A stretch of 60,000 bases of DNA. Source: Cryptomeria japonica (Eukaryota > Streptophyta > Pinopsida > Cupressales > Cupressaceae). The stretch lies in assembly GCF_030272615.1 (NCBI RefSeq), contig NC_081409.1, forward strand, positions 202,476,449 to 202,536,448. The letters run 5' to 3'. A program made the position numbers and the translations under genes. This document shows positions 1 to 12,335 of the stretch, in pieces. Numbering within the stretch: the first letter of the stretch is position 1; each line of letters opens with the position of its first letter. The notes below the pieces were generated by a model. The model was not told the DNA's origin. It did no database searches and was given only the letters and a program-made list of their open reading frames with translations.

Positions 1-605
1 TACCCATTTGCAAATATAATGTAGCACAATACAATTTCTCATAAATGGAGAAAATCCTATGGTACAAAACTCCTCTCCAAAAGAGAGACAAAAACAAAAT
101 GCTTTCAATGATGAATGAGATGGACGAAATCCCATGCAAGGAAAAAGTAACCCCTGTAAGAGAGAAGAAGAAGAAGAAGAAGAGAGATCTTACGACCCCC
201 CTTATTCTTAAATGTCTTGAGATATAAAAATATAACTATTTTCTGTGTACCCCAAGTAAACTTAAGTAACAAGTATGATTAGGACTTAAGTGATTAACTA
301 GCTAGGTAATACACCATGTTTCACATCAACACCCCCTCTTTAATGCAACTCAACGAGAACATACAAAAATGCAAAGAAGCAACATGGATCTCATCTACTA
401 GGCCATATTGGGCACCCACCTACAAATACAATGCAATGCAATGCAATCTCTCATAAATGGAGAAAAAGAGAATCCTATGGAACAAAACTCCCCTCCAAAA
501 GAGAGATGAAAAGAAAATACTTCCAATAATGAATGAGATGGACAAAACCCCATGCAAGGAAAAAGTACCCTCATAAGAGAGAAGAAGAAGAGAGATCATC
601 CAACA
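1..605. repeat. Imperfect ~400-bp tandem duplication of a Copia 3' end
   Basis: Bases 1-205 repeat 405-605 with scattered substitutions and small indels. Shared landmarks are ataaatggag, the ctctccaaaagagag block, the gaatgagatgga block, ccatgcaaggaaaa and the gaagaagaag tail. The unit contains the 3' untranslated tail, the polypurine tract and the first ~120 bp of the 3' LTR of element C. It reads as a local tandem duplication joined near a C/G homopolymer (606-620), and it continues past the window edge. Confidence 0.75.
209..331 (-). repeat. Truncated 3' LTR start of element C
   Basis: Read on the minus strand from 331, the sequence begins TGTTGATGTGAAAC, directly after the purine run AAAGAGGGGG (plus 332-341), as expected for a polypurine tract abutting a 3' LTR. 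It aligns with the minus reading of 7606 leftwards. After about 120 bp it is replaced by a second copy of the element's 3' untranslated tail. Confidence 0.6.
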
Positions 606-868
606 CCACCCCCCCCCCCCTGCCTTAATGTAGAGTCTCTTACGATGATGACAAATGTCTGACAATGAACATTGAAGATGATCCAATCTTGCCAAGCAAT
701 GTTCCTTCTTTTAGGCAAAAATATCAAGATGGTATGTAGAAAGTCTTCCCATTCTTGAAAGGAAGAGGAGGGAAGAAGGATGATGTGTGGCGTCTTTGAA
801 CTTTTCTTAATCATCTCCATGTTGATGTTGAAATTTACCACAATCAAATCAAGTATTCTAAGCCACAT
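596..868 (-). pseudogene. C-terminal remnant of the novel Copia-clade protein (copy C)
   Basis: A 90-codon open frame whose core reads QEWEDF, nine residues, then FLPKRR (codons at 704-721) and NIAWQDW. The same pattern occurs in element A (HDWGDF...FLPKGRNIVRRSW) and element B (FLPKGRHIVCYSW). Upstream, FNINMEMIKKSSKT aligns with FSIDMGTLEQVSET of element A. The frame ends in a glycine run encoded by a C homopolymer (plus 607-620) and so has probably slipped past its true stop. Function is unknown. Position next to the polypurine tract marks it as the 3' end of the element's coding region. It is one of three copies that define the domain. Confidence 0.6.
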
Positions 869-1826
869 TGATGATAGAGATGACTGTAGAAAAAATACAA
901 AGATAAGGATTGCTCCTCCATAACATTTGAAGAAGGTTCAATGCAACTCCATGCAAAGTAACATCAAAGAGGAGATGGATATCCTCCATATCTACAAGAT
1001 GTTGGCAACAATGCATAAAACTGAAAGGGAGGGGCGAGTCAGTTTTCACAAAACTTTACTTAACTTAAACTCAACTTCAAATATGATTATTAACAATGAA
1101 AGCATAAATCAGCACCACATCAATAACACACACAACATCAAGATTTTTTATGTGAAAAACCTGGTTAAGGGAAAAAACATGGTGAGAACCTGCCCACAAT
1201 AAGATGATACCCTACTAGAAGTATATGAAATATTACAATGGTGAATTCACATGCATTTAGGCACACTGCTCAAAGCTCATTGCTCAAATCACAATAATCA
1301 ACAAGGGCCACAACCCTGGGGAAGACTCACTGTCTTACAAAAAGATAAGGATTACATCTGAAAATATATGAATTGATAGAATAGCATCTCCCAATGCCTG
1401 GTTATAATTATGGTTAAGCTCATATACTGCTTTACTACACTTCTTCTCTGCTGTCGAAAGATCAAAGCTTTATTCACACTTTTCACACACTTGCAGATTA
1501 CACACACAGATTTGCAACACAAAATTACATCATTTTATACAATCATCAACCTATATTTCAAGGTCGACTCAACCCACAATACAAATTACAAAATATGACC
1601 ACACACGCTACAATGAAACTTGTGGACCAAAACAATGTCATCTAAGACATAGTATGGACCCAAATCACCACTGCGAACATGAAACACCTCCAAAAATTAT
1701 GCCTTGAACTTCCACAACACGCTACAATCAACATGAATGTCGCATAGCACGAAGAACACAATTGGACCAAGAAAGACATCATTAACACCCACAAAGATCA
1801 ACATGGACCACCAACACAAATAGAAC

Positions 1827-3043
1827 TATTGGCCATTTAATGGAATTGATTATGTGTTGCATTGATGTTTTGTCATTGATGCCAACACTAGCTGTTTGGA
1901 TTCTTTACCGGTGCCCTTTTGGTCCCGATAGGTTGAGTGGTTTCTGGTTGACTTGTATCTGGCATGATCAGGTAAGCTCTGATATAGTATGGTGATGGAA
2001 TTGGCTTTTTCATGATACTCATGCTCATATTTGGTCAGTTGGTTTTGGTCTGATGATCAGATGTTATCCTGCTTGCTTAGAAGCTTGGTTTCTAGTTTCG
2101 GCAAGGGTTTCACCAGCAGAGCTTTTGTTGGAGATCTTTGATGAATTGTATAAGTGGTGTTGGTGCAGCTTCTGGTGGAGTTTCAAGATGTTGTTGGTGA
2201 TCATGTTCGAGACTTAGTGGATGGAGATCATTGCTCAAGCGTGTGGACTTATATTGGGTCTCGGTTGATCTAGGTTATGGACCGACATTAATGTAATGTG
2301 TGGATAAGACCTATTTATATATTTTTGGGATGTCTTGTGTGTTGATATTATTTGTTTGGTCCAAGGTCGACATGGTTTGTAATTATGTAATTGGTTTATT
2401 GTCTAGTGGTTGACCTGATTGTTTATGGTCAAGAGTTTGTATATATAGATGTAAGATCTCATTGTAGACCATCATGTTATTGTTAGAGGTCATGGTCAAG
2501 GAATGTAATGTGTGAATAATGTAATATCATTTAGGTAGAGGAGTTGGTCAATCATTGGAGATCGAATTGGGTTTATGTAAGAGGATTTAGTCCTCCAGTA
2601 TTGAGCTTAACCGAAACTATACTCAAGCATAGGAGATGCTATCTTTTGCAGTTCAACACTTCTCTAGATTGTAGTATGAATTTCTATGTAGTCAGTGAGG
2701 CTCCTTTTGCGATAAGCAATGTGCTCTAGGTTGTTGGCCTTCCTGCAAGTGCAAGCCCCTCAATTGTAATTCACATACTTACTGCAAAAGTAATATCTGA
2801 CTGTGGGTAGGCTTCCCACCGTGGTTTTTCCCTTTATCGGGTTTTCCACGTATAAATCTTGGTGTCATGTGGATGGTATTTATTCTGTAATTACTGATTA
2901 TTCTTAATTGGTTTATCTGCTATTCTGGTATTATTATTTTGGGGTCCAATATTAAAGTTTAAATTGCTAATGGTTCTAGTAATCCGTGACAACTGATTCA
3001 CCCCCCCTCTCAATTGTCTTTCGGTTATTTGAACTGTCTAACA
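1827..3043 (+). mobile_element. Solo LTR, 1217 bp, TSD AGAAC
   Basis: Flanked by the perfect 5-bp duplication AGAAC (1822-1826 and 3044-3048). It starts TATTGGCC, a likely mutated TGTTGGC, and ends CTAACA. Inside are a TATA-like run (tatatatag, about 2443-2451), a Copia-style U5 with a gtggtttttccc ... ggttttccacg block (about 2821-2850) and a C-rich ATTCACCCCCCCTCTC stretch before the end, also present in the LTR at 21375-22931. No partner LTR or internal region was found, so it is a recombined solo LTR inside element C. Confidence 0.75.
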
Positions 3044-3048
3044 AGAAC

Positions 3049-4630
3049 ATGATCTAGAAACATCCACAAGTATCATAAATTATTGCAACATCACCACTTA
3101 CTAGAATCTCCATCGTCTTTAAACTGAAGCTCAAGAACACTAACACAACCGATTGCCAAATTGAAAGATACGCTTGGAACATCCAAATCATGAACCATCT
3201 GAATTGAGGACATACCAAAACGTCCCAAATATTCTACAAAATCTGTAAACAAAGATGTTGCAGTCCCGGAGAAATGCAAAACAAAATCAATAACACTGAA
3301 CAACAAAAAACCAATTGCAATACCGGTTCACATAACTTGATCAAAACGTCATGCAAACCATTGAAACTTTTGTTGAATCAACTAGAGATACTTACCTCAA
3401 AACCCTTTAATCTGCAACAATTCATCTAAAACACACTGATAGAACCAACTTACTTAATCTAACTGCAATACCGAAACACATAGAGGAATATGTTGACATC
3501 AATGGCAAAACATTGTTCTAGCAAACTTCTCAACAATATCCAACACAAGATCTAGGTCTCACAAAATAAACCTACAATGTTTGTCAAGTGATTATCCCAT
3601 GTAGCCATGTCTAGAAGATAATTTATGTCATGTTACACTAAATCTCAAGAATCCAAAACTATATCAGCACAAGTATCATCATGTGCAATAGTAGATGAAG
3701 GAGATGGAATCTCAGTGCATGTCATTTGACTACACCTATCATCCCCAAATGATGTTGTTTCCTCATAATATGTTGAAGAAATAAAACTAAATTATTATGT
3801 TGATACTAGATTAGAAGAATTAGTCAAACCGATGTCATTGACAATGCAAAGCTATTCAACTAACAAAGTTTCAAATTATCAAGTTCTTTCAATGAGCATT
3901 CATCGATTGTATGCTTTCTCTTTCCACAATAATCACATTCACCTTCCATGCATTAAGAAACATGATTACAATCAACAAAGAAAACAAGATTAGCCCCTCA
4001 AAATACTCAATCAAGAGTCGTCCAAACAAAATATGGTTTGGCACTTTATGCTCAATGCAATTACAAGTTTTGGATGTAAAAAACAACGAAAAGACTTAAT
4101 CTTAGTGTTTACAACTGCTAAATTTGACCACAAACTCATAGTACATTTTTTACTCATAATGAGATCAATCCAATCACATTGATGTAAAGTACTAGAAAAA
4201 TCATGTACTTTAAAAAAAAGAACCTAAAAATATTACCATAGGAGCAAGAATGAAGCCCTAAAAGTTTATAGAACAAAAGTTGCTCAGAAACACCTATGAG
4301 AATCTACATTTGTTTTTTTAATTTAGCAATAAAATAAAAAATTGATTGCACCAAGTTGTAAATAAAATGAGATTCCACCCTAAATAAAAAAATTGATTAC
4401 AAAAACAAAGTCAGGTGACTAAGCTGTGAACCTACAAAGTTGACTTGCAAAATTTAAAAAGCCAGCAAATAAGGGGGTTTAAATTTGGGGATTGACTTGC
4501 TAATGTCAGCATAGGGGGTTGACAAAATATGCTTCTACACTAATGAAATATTCTCTCCTAATCACTAGCTATAAAATATTCTAAATATCTCCTACCGATA
4601 TACTTCTTGTAGTTGAATATACCAAGATAC
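3049..4630. other. Internal region of element C, no recognisable gene
   Basis: AT-rich sequence with only short open frames, the largest 71 and 65 codons on the minus strand (3091-3306, 3889-4086). None shows a retroelement motif I can name. I see no gag zinc knuckle, protease DSGA or RT motif on either strand. It is presumed decayed internal sequence of element C. Confidence 0.4.
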
Positions 4631-4635
4631 CTTGG

Positions 4636-5800
4636 TGTAGTGTCATGAAATTGTGACCCTTGCAATTATCGACCACATTTGGGTCCTCATGCACATGATT
4701 TCAATCCCTAAGCTAGATCGGAGACTGGAGACTTGCTCGGCAGCTGAGAACTGCACCTTGCTTGCCCTCCGCACTACCGAAACTGCATCCTGTCCTGCAA
4801 AAAATGGTAGGACGGGGGCATGGCGCCACTCGCCACACCCCTATCCCCTGCCCCATTTCAGGGCAGGACCTTTTTCAAATGTGCTTTGGAGGTTGCACAT
4901 TGAGCGGGAAAACTCCCCCAGTGTCGGCTTGCGATGAAAAATCAGTCAATTAGCCCTAATTGACAAGTATTTAAGTTGCATTTCCCCTTCCATTTTGGCA
5001 TAACATAGATACATGAGATCAGGCATTCGAGCATTTGAGAGAATTGAAGCATTCTTTTCCAGTATTGAGCATTCTCAAGTCTCCTTTCAAGGCTAGGTGT
5101 TGCAGTCAAGTCAAGGATTCAACCATTGAAGAGGAGATTCATTCCAACATTCAATTCCACACAAGCAAATATATCTACATTCTATCTACAACCTCCCTTG
5201 AGGTGATTTACATTCACTTGCAATTACTTTCTTTCATCATTTGGTTAATTTCAAAACTAGGGTTTTACCTGAAGGCAAACCCCCAATCCCAACACCTTTC
5301 CCTCTCTTTTATGTGTGTAGGTTGCAAGTGCACAGTTGTACTTTTGAATTCGGGATCCATTTGTAGAGGCAGAAGAACCCTTATCATTTCACGGATTTTT
5401 TGGAGGACCTTGTACATTCCTACCCACGTTCCAAGCAACTTTTTCCCAAATTTGCAGGGTGAATTCGTTTCAACGGATTATTGCCAAATCCAGGTGCACA
5501 GCTTCATCCTATGCTTCTATCTTGAGTTATAGTCAAATCTTTGTCACTTTTACACTTGATCAGAAGTACACAATTCAATCAATTCAAGTCTCAATCTCAG
5601 AAGAGGGGATTCACTTATCATCACTCAGAATTCAATCTCTTTCTCTAGAGGTTGAATCTAGTGTATTTTCCTCCCTCTTCCAATGTAATGTGGAAAATGT
5701 GTTTGAAGAGAAATCCAAAGTGAAACTTTTATTTTCTCCTCAGAGGGAATAAAAGCTTTCCTCTCGATATCTCCATCATTCACCATTTTCCAACATTACA
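4636..5800 (+). mobile_element. Solo LTR, 1165 bp, TSD CTTGG
   Basis: Flanked by perfect CTTGG duplications (4631-4635 and 5801-5805). It begins TGTAGTGTCATG and ends CAACATTACA, giving the terminal inverted repeat TGTARTG/CATTACA. A TATA-like tatttaag occurs near 4970. The first third is unusually GC-rich for the window (about 4730-4930). A 165-codon open frame (5035-5532) lies inside but resembles no known protein. No internal domain follows, so this is a solo LTR nested in element C. Its superfamily cannot be fixed. Confidence 0.8.
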
Positions 5801-5805
5801 CTTGG

Positions 5806-7226
5806 AATGTTCCTTATCTTAGTTGGGTTGATGAAATCTAAAAGAAGTTGATAAAATATTATATTTGACAATTGATGGGTGGTTTTGAAAATTGAAATAT
5901 TTCAAATATTCTTAAAATATTTATGTATCTTATTGATTGCATTGGTGGATTTGTCATGTATTACCTTGTGGGCCAATGAATAACCACCATGTGTGGCAGT
6001 GTCAGATGTTTAGTAATATACTTGTGCATGGTCTGTAATATAACCTTTTTTTAATTGTACCTTGCACCTATGTAATAATGACAATTTTACAATCCTACAA
6101 TTCAAGAGGTGATTTATTTCCTCAAGCAATAGGTGAAGTTCCTAGATTTGGATTTGTCATGCATTGCCTTGTGGGCCAAACTCTCAACAATAAACAATGC
6201 AATTTAGAAAATGCTTGAAATTAACTCAAATTTTGCAAGAAATGTCTCATGTTTCTCATTCAAAAACTCCTAAATTGATACAATAGCATAGAATAACTAA
6301 AATTGCATTAATTTGTAGCCATATGGGCTAATGAAAACCATTACAAATTTAGAATAAAATGATCTAAAACAACAAACAATGGCCAACAAGAGCAACCACA
6401 AAATCTCTCCATGAAATTGGTCATCTTCTTTACAAACTTTCTTCTCTCTTTGAAAGACCCCCTCTAAAATCAATAATGGGATATTTTAAACCATTTTCTA
6501 TTGCTAAAACCAAGAGGGAAACATATTCTCACTTAGAAATTGTATTTTTCCATTAGATGCTTTGTCAACTCCACCTCCAAACTTGTCAATAATATTAGTC
6601 TTCTAGGCCATCCACTCCACTCATCATGACCCCCAATATCGAAATAGACCCATAAATCATTCTTGGCACCCATTTGAATAGCTATATTTTAGGAGTGAAT
6701 TTGTGAGTTCTCACAAGTTGTAACTCCAAGAATTTATGCCCCAATAAGGATTATTCCAAATTTGAGGTTGAATATGCCAAATTCAAATTTGAATCTCCTA
6801 CCTCTATGGATGCTCCTACATCATTGACCTACAAATTTGTGGGCCTTTTGGATGTGGTTCCAAGATCAACTTATGCTCAAAATGCTCCAAAATGGTAGCT
6901 ACTGTTTGGATCTAGAAACCACTTCCCAACTTCAAATCCTCATAGATTTGGCCTCAAGTGTCCAATTTGGACGAAATGAAAGGCAAAATTGACTTTCTCA
7001 AACCCTCTAAACTCAATGGTGAGCTCAAATATGAATCAAAAAGCTCCAATTTTGACCTAAATTACAAAGCCGCAAAGAGGGAACCCTTAAATATGGTATG
7101 TCTTTAATTTTTTTATGATTCTCTAGATCATTCTTAGATGTAAGAGAAAACACTCAACTTTTCAAGATCTATCAAGATTTACACTATAAATCTCTCAATT
7201 TTTACTGTCAAGAAGTAATCTCACAA
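5806..7226. other. Internal region of element C next to its 5' LTR, no gene seen
   Basis: This is where gag would be expected for a minus-strand Copia element with its 5' LTR at 7239-7606. No open frame of useful length or gag motif is visible in any frame, so the region is either deleted or too decayed to read. Confidence 0.4.
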
Positions 7227-7606
7227 GCTCTAATGCCATCTAAGAGTTGGTATAGAATGCTTTATACAACACAAGATCTGGCTAAAGATTATATCCACCC
7301 AAGATTTGGAAACTTCTAAGAAAGCATAAGAGAGATCAATTATAAGAGAATAGTGTTATTATATCGAATGATGCAACTTTTAGATTATAATGGGTTGGAT
7401 TGATTGAAATTACAAAGGGAACCCCTTGGTTGTATAGGTCAAGGTGAACATAGGGTTGTATAAGATTGTGACTCGTGCCTTAACCTTATGACTTGAGATA
7501 TAAGGTAATAACTATCCTATGTGCGTCATAATTAAACTTAAGTAACAAATGTGATTAGGACCTAGTTGAGGAAGTAGCTAGGTAAAACACCCCTTTCACA
7601 CCAACA
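7227..7606 (-). repeat. 5' LTR (7239-7606) and decayed primer-binding site of element C
   Basis: On the minus strand the LTR starts TGTTGGTGTG at 7606. It is followed by TGGCATTAGAGC (plus 7227-7238), ten of twelve bases matching TGGTATCAGAGC, the plant initiator Met-tRNA complement. Both mismatches are transitions. The terminal CA of the LTR has decayed to GA. Assignment rests on this site and on similarity to 209-331. Confidence 0.6.
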
Positions 7607-10600
7607 TAAAGCTATGTTATTTTATATTCTAAAAAATATTGAAATACATTTTTTACTTAATGTTTAAGTATATAGTTATCTCAAAAGTATGGTTTACTCA
7701 AGTGCTTTCTATTTATTATGTTATTTATTAAAATAAAACGATTGATTTACTTAAATTATTTCATTCAGTGTAATAAAAGATTTTTAAATTTTTATTTTGT
7801 TGGTTATGTAGAGTTTTGAGTTTTTGTGGATATAGTTTTACTGTTACATTCCACATATTATTACCAATATAAGTTATATCCCTTGGCATGATAAAGAATA
7901 GTTGTGTAAGTGATAATTAAAATATTTAATATTAAACTAGAAAGTTAAATGTAAAGTGAGTTGTATTACCTATTTTTAGATTGATAGAGATAAAAATTCT
8001 AAGAATATACTAAATTCTATTTACCTTGAGATTTCAATTCCATTTCTCTCTATCTATATTTTGTCTCACAATCAAAACAATCTATCTACTCTATGTGAAG
8101 TTGAGTCTATGGTTCTTGGTCATTTTCACAAATGTGAATCATGGATCTAATATATGGCCCATAGATTTTATTTGGTATAGTGTGTAGTCTTACTTTATAA
8201 TTCACTTAAATCTTTGTGATTGACTAAGTGTTAATGATTGATAATGTTTATAAACATGTAGGGGAGATCATTGCATTGCAAGGGTTGTGTTCTCATAGGT
8301 CAAACCCCTTGATAGGATTACCTTTTACAATCAATTGTAGAATCATTAAATACCATAAATATTAAAAAAGATAAATGCTTTAGAAGAGACTTAGAATTAG
8401 ATTATTTTAGGTGCTCCAATCAAAGTGTTCCTACCATGCTCTCCTTCAAATATGAACGATTTTCAATTATGTTTTAATATGAGATGGTGTCTACTAAATA
8501 CATTTAAATCCCTTTAAATTCAAGTTGTAATACCATAAATTGCACACCCTTGAAATTTTCATGTTATGTTTTGGGCTCACTTTAGCGTTTGTAACCCCCA
8601 ATGTGTTTGTAGGCTCATTTTTAACCTTTCCTTGCCCTTTTTTCACCCTTGGTGTCAACTTGTGTAATGTAATTTTATGGTTTTTTCTCTTTGAGCTATG
8701 TTAACCAATATTATTTTGTATTCATTTTATGATGTGCTAACATGTCAAGTATTCAAATGACTTTTTGTGCTTAGACACCAACTGGCATGCTAGCATCGAC
8801 TAACATTTTTAACATTTAATAGTCATTGCTTTTCAATCTTGCCATCTTTCCGTCAATACGAAAGTGTTTTTACCAACCTAGAATGAATCCTAACAACCAA
8901 TTCAAGCCTCATGCATTTTCATCTTCCATGTCAGCTCTCACTTTGAAGGGAACAACTAAACATTTAAAGTATTTAAGCTCACTACACTATTTACAAGCAA
9001 CTCTCTTATTTTCAAGCTTTCACGTAACTATTAGAAATACTCTATCAAAATTCTAAAATTATTTGAGCACTATGTTGTCACCATGGGTTCAATTGAAACT
9101 CTTGCATCCTTGAGGGCATTGTGGTTGTGGTTTTTTTTGTAGGTTTTCATCTCCCTTCATCATGCGAGATGATTGTATTTGAACCTTTACTCTTTACTTT
9201 CATTTTTCAATAGCATTTGTGAACTATTGTGTTTTTGTCTCTTGTTGCATTCCTCATCTTCTTTTCACACTCATATGGGTGATCCCACAATAGTGTGCCC
9301 CCACTTTTTGGTTAAAGTGGGACATTGAGATCAACATTATTAACCAATTTTTTAATTTTTTTTGAACTTATAATAACTAAACTATTAAGAATTTGAAGAT
9401 TATGCGAAATAGTATTTTTTTTCATGTGTGGATTATAAATTATTTTTAAAAACTTATTTTTTAATTTTTTAATGTCTTATTTTATTATAGTTAATAGTAT
9501 TTTGAAAAGAGAAATTTGTTTCATATTCTATAACGTATTTTTTTTTAAAAAGGACAAAATTATAAGCTCTTAAAATAGATTGGTAAAGCCAATATCTAGT
9601 CCATGTATATTTTTATGACTTTGTTGTTATATATTTTATTTATTATTAATTTTCGATGTGAGATTAATCATAATCTAGACATAATTTTATTCTATAATGC
9701 ATAAAATTTTGTTATATATTCAAATTAACTTTTTCCTTTTTTGTTGAAACAAGTGCATGAGTATATAGTGCATAAATATTTTAAAAACTTTCTTTTTGAT
9801 TTCTTTCATGTGTGTAAAATAAAGACCTTAATGTGTGGTGATTTTTTTTCAATAAAAATAGAAAATAAATATAATAATTAAATTAAATATATTCAAAATT
9901 ATATGTTTTGGAAATCTTACTCTCAAGGTTAGAATCCTACAATATTTCATGTCATGATGGCTTTGTTTGATGGTACAACCCAGGGTTTGAAACAAAAATA
10001 TCTTTAGAGAATTATGTCTAAAGGACCTTCATTCAAAGGTACCTTCAAATTAAGGTAAAATCTTTTGAAGGTACCTTTTACTTTATGTTATATAAATAGT
10101 GCAAAAATAAATAAAAAATAGCTTCAAATGGGTGTCTACCTTCGTTTGAAAGTGATTTTTTGTGACCTTCAAATATTGGAACCTTCATTTGAAGAATTTT
10201 TTTGTCATATTCTATGCAAAATTTTAATATCCCACGAGTAGGATACACTATTGTGGTTTCATCTATACATAATAGTTCATTTCTTCTTATGGGTCTAAGA
10301 GTAATATTTATAGTATTTTCATGTGTTACTCTATTTATATACACTTAAGATAGGAACACATACATTTATATTTCACCTACATCGTTAAATTTATGTAAAA
10401 TCCAAAAAGTAAATAGGTCTTGACCATTCAATGCAAGTTCTCAAGTAATCTAAATCTTATTTCTTGTTCATTTTATGGGTTTACAAGCTTTATAACCACA
10501 CATAATTTTACTTGTAGCTCTCTTTCCTTTTGTTTATTTCACCATTTCATTTTATTTAGTTAACTTAGCTTTATTTTTGTTATTTATGTGTTATTTGGCA

Positions 10601-10712
10601 TCTTTGAATTCATAATCATGCTTGTATTTTTCCTCTTGTTATGTAGGAAAACAAAATTTTGGTTCTACAATTAAGTTTATAATTTTCTAAGATGACAATG
10701 CCTAGACAAGAT
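7607..10712. other. AT-rich stretch between elements, no gene seen
   Basis: No convincing coding region on either strand; the longest frames (76 and 88 codons) have no recognisable domain. At 8526 the sequence TGTAATACCATAAATTGCAC resembles the LTR start TGTAGCATCATAAATT seen at 53844 (plus) and 32519 (minus), with a possible TATA-like tatttaagc near 8969. No matching LTR end or target duplication was found. An inverted repeat lies at 10035-10078. Confidence 0.5.
10035..10078. repeat. Perfect 15-bp inverted repeat with 14-bp loop
   Basis: AAAGGTACCTTCAAA (10035-10049) is the exact reverse complement of 10064-10078. Related CTTCAAA and TTTGAA pieces recur up to about 10200 (ACCTTCAAATATTGG, CCTTCATTTGAAG). 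This could be the edge of a small inverted-repeat transposon or a simple foldback; no target duplication was identified. Confidence 0.6.
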
Positions 10713-10781
10713 GATAGTGTTTGTGTAAATTATATGTCTCATAATTACACTTTACTTAAGTTGACTTAGGGTAATGCATTT

Positions 10782-11885
10782 TGTAGAAGCCTAAAAATGT
10801 CTCATTAATTATACACTAATTATTCGTCTGTTTTTAATTAAGTAAATCTTTAATTATTTGATTAAATTAACTATTTCTTCTAATAATCACCCTTCAACAC
10901 TTCTAATTATTCTATTTCTATTCTCAAATTATTTTAATCAGTTAACCATATCTCAATTATTAATTAAATATCAATTATTTAATTAATTACAATTTATTCC
11001 TTAGTTAAATAATATTTATTATTTAATTAATTCTATTTCCTAAGTTTAAATAATTTCATTTAAATTATTTAAATTAATTAACTTATTCCTCCAATTCCCC
11101 AAATTGTAATTCCATCTAGTTTCATTTCATATTTCCCCAAATTCAAATTTCAATGCATTTCATTTAATTTCATATTCTCAAATTCACATTTTCCCCAAAT
11201 CTGAATTTCAGTTAATTTCATGTGCATTTCAACATTCAAATGACGAAATTCAAATCCAAATTGAAAATGAAAAATTCAATTTCAAATTCCTACAACACAT
11301 GCTAAAATCAAAATTGACTGATCAAATCAGTTGTCTAGTCAGTTAACTCATCAATCATCCTTTTTAACTCAAAATCAACCCACTTATCTCTCTAATCAAT
11401 CTAGTCAACTAATCCATCTATTCAGTCTACTGGTCAATCAATTGAGTTCACTCTTCAATCAATCCAGTTGACTACTTAATCAAATGAATTAACAAATCAA
11501 TCAATTGAGTTCACTGATCAATCTAAATCAGTTATCTATCAATCAACACTTGAGTTCTATTTCTCACCCCCTTTGTGTTGAAAATCTATAAATTCAACCT
11601 CTTTTCTTAATTTAATCTAGAACCACAATCTTCAATATTGTTGTCTATCTTATGTAGGAAATCAAGTGCAATACTTGAGAGCCACCTACATCAACAACAA
11701 TGGAGAAGAGCAATGGAAGCCTTGCTATGTCAATTGAGGGAGTCTTAGTAGATTAAATTCTTTCAATTCAATTGATATTAGCTTTATTTCATTGTCATTT
11801 AGGAGTAATATTGATTAGATTAGAGTTGTGATTCGCTCTTTGATATCTGATTATGCAATTTATGCTTATTTACTGCCTAAGTACA
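10782..11885 (+). mobile_element. Solo LTR, 1104 bp, TSD CATTT, inside the 5' LTR of element A
   Basis: It starts TGTAGAAGCCTAAAAATG and ends CCTAAGTACA, with CATTT at 10777-10781 and 11886-11890. Removing it restores the continuous LTR sequence of 3' LTR 17892-18334 (gggtaatgcatttcatagt), which proves insertion. Orientation is inferred from the similar start of the LTR at 58992 and from ctataaattc near 11586. The middle is a monotonous TTAATTA-rich tract. Confidence 0.85.
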
Positions 11886-12182
11886 CATTTCATAGTAGTT
11901 TTCATATGAGACACTTAGGAAGTGTACACATAAGGATGTTGCATGTAGGAGAAATTCCACCTTTTGTGGTCTTATCTTGTTGTTACATTCCACTTCAGTG
12001 GGTGATCCACCTCTTGTGGAATATTTTATTATTTCTCCTACCTACCCTCTCCTACCCTTGTTTCTCATTGAGCTCACATATCCATATGGCCTTGCCTTTA
12101 TAAGAAAGCTCATCTTACATTGTATGTAATGATCCAGTTAATCTTATTTTGCATCTTGATTAGAATACAACTTATTCTTATG

Positions 12183-12187
<5 letters not shown>

Positions 12188-12271
<84 letters not shown>
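12188..12271. repeat. (CT)42 microsatellite in the 5' LTR of element A
   Basis: An uninterrupted CT run of 84 bp. The same LTR position holds only a few CT units in the other copies (gtctctctt near 14960 and 15711, tgtctctcac near 18273). The tract therefore expanded after integration in this copy. Confidence 0.95.
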
Positions 12272-12275
<4 letters not shown>

Positions 12276-12322
12276 TTATTCATTGTGCTCTAAATCTTGG
12301 CTATATTTGACAAATTCTTATA

Positions 12323-12335
12323 TGGTATCAAAGTC
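12323..12335 (+). other. Primer-binding site 1 of element A
   Basis: TGGTATCAAAGTC directly follows the LTR and matches TGGTATCAGAGCC, the complement of the plant initiator Met-tRNA 3' end, at eleven of thirteen positions; both changes are transitions. Intact versions follow the internal LTR pieces at 15022 and 15771. Confidence 0.85.

Larger units (their letters stand above)
1..7606 (-). mobile_element. Copia-group LTR retrotransposon relic, element C (3' end reaches window edge)
   Basis: The right edge (7239-7606) and 209-331 carry related LTR starts (minus sense TGTTGRTGTGAAA, later TTACCTAGCTA and CCTAATCA). The right copy is followed inward by a decayed initiator-Met primer site. The left copy is preceded by a polypurine tract (minus AAAGAGGGGG, plus 332-341). 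This gives 5' LTR at right, 3' LTR at left, transcription leftwards. The inside holds a terminal coding remnant (596-868), two solo LTRs and otherwise unreadable sequence; no gag, protease or RT was recognised. That the two LTR pieces belong to one element is inferred from orientation and similarity. The left LTR is cut after about 120 bp, so no target duplication can be checked. Confidence 0.5.
10718..12322 (+). repeat. 5' LTR of element A (carries insertions)
   Basis: It starts TGTTTGTGTAAATTAT and ends TTCTTATA immediately before the primer site. Removing the solo LTR plus one target copy (1109 bp) leaves about 496 bp, against 443 bp for the 3' LTR; most of the excess is the (CT)42 tract. 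Shared landmarks with 17892-18334 include ACTTTACTTAAGTTGACTTAGGG, the AGGAGAAATTCCACCTTTTG block and GGCCTTGCCTTTATAAG, the last holding a likely TATA box. Confidence 0.8.

Noticed and set aside
5035-5532. 165-codon plus-strand frame, the second longest forward frame in the window
   Set aside because: Lies wholly inside a solo LTR with a clear target duplication; no homology pattern and no family support.
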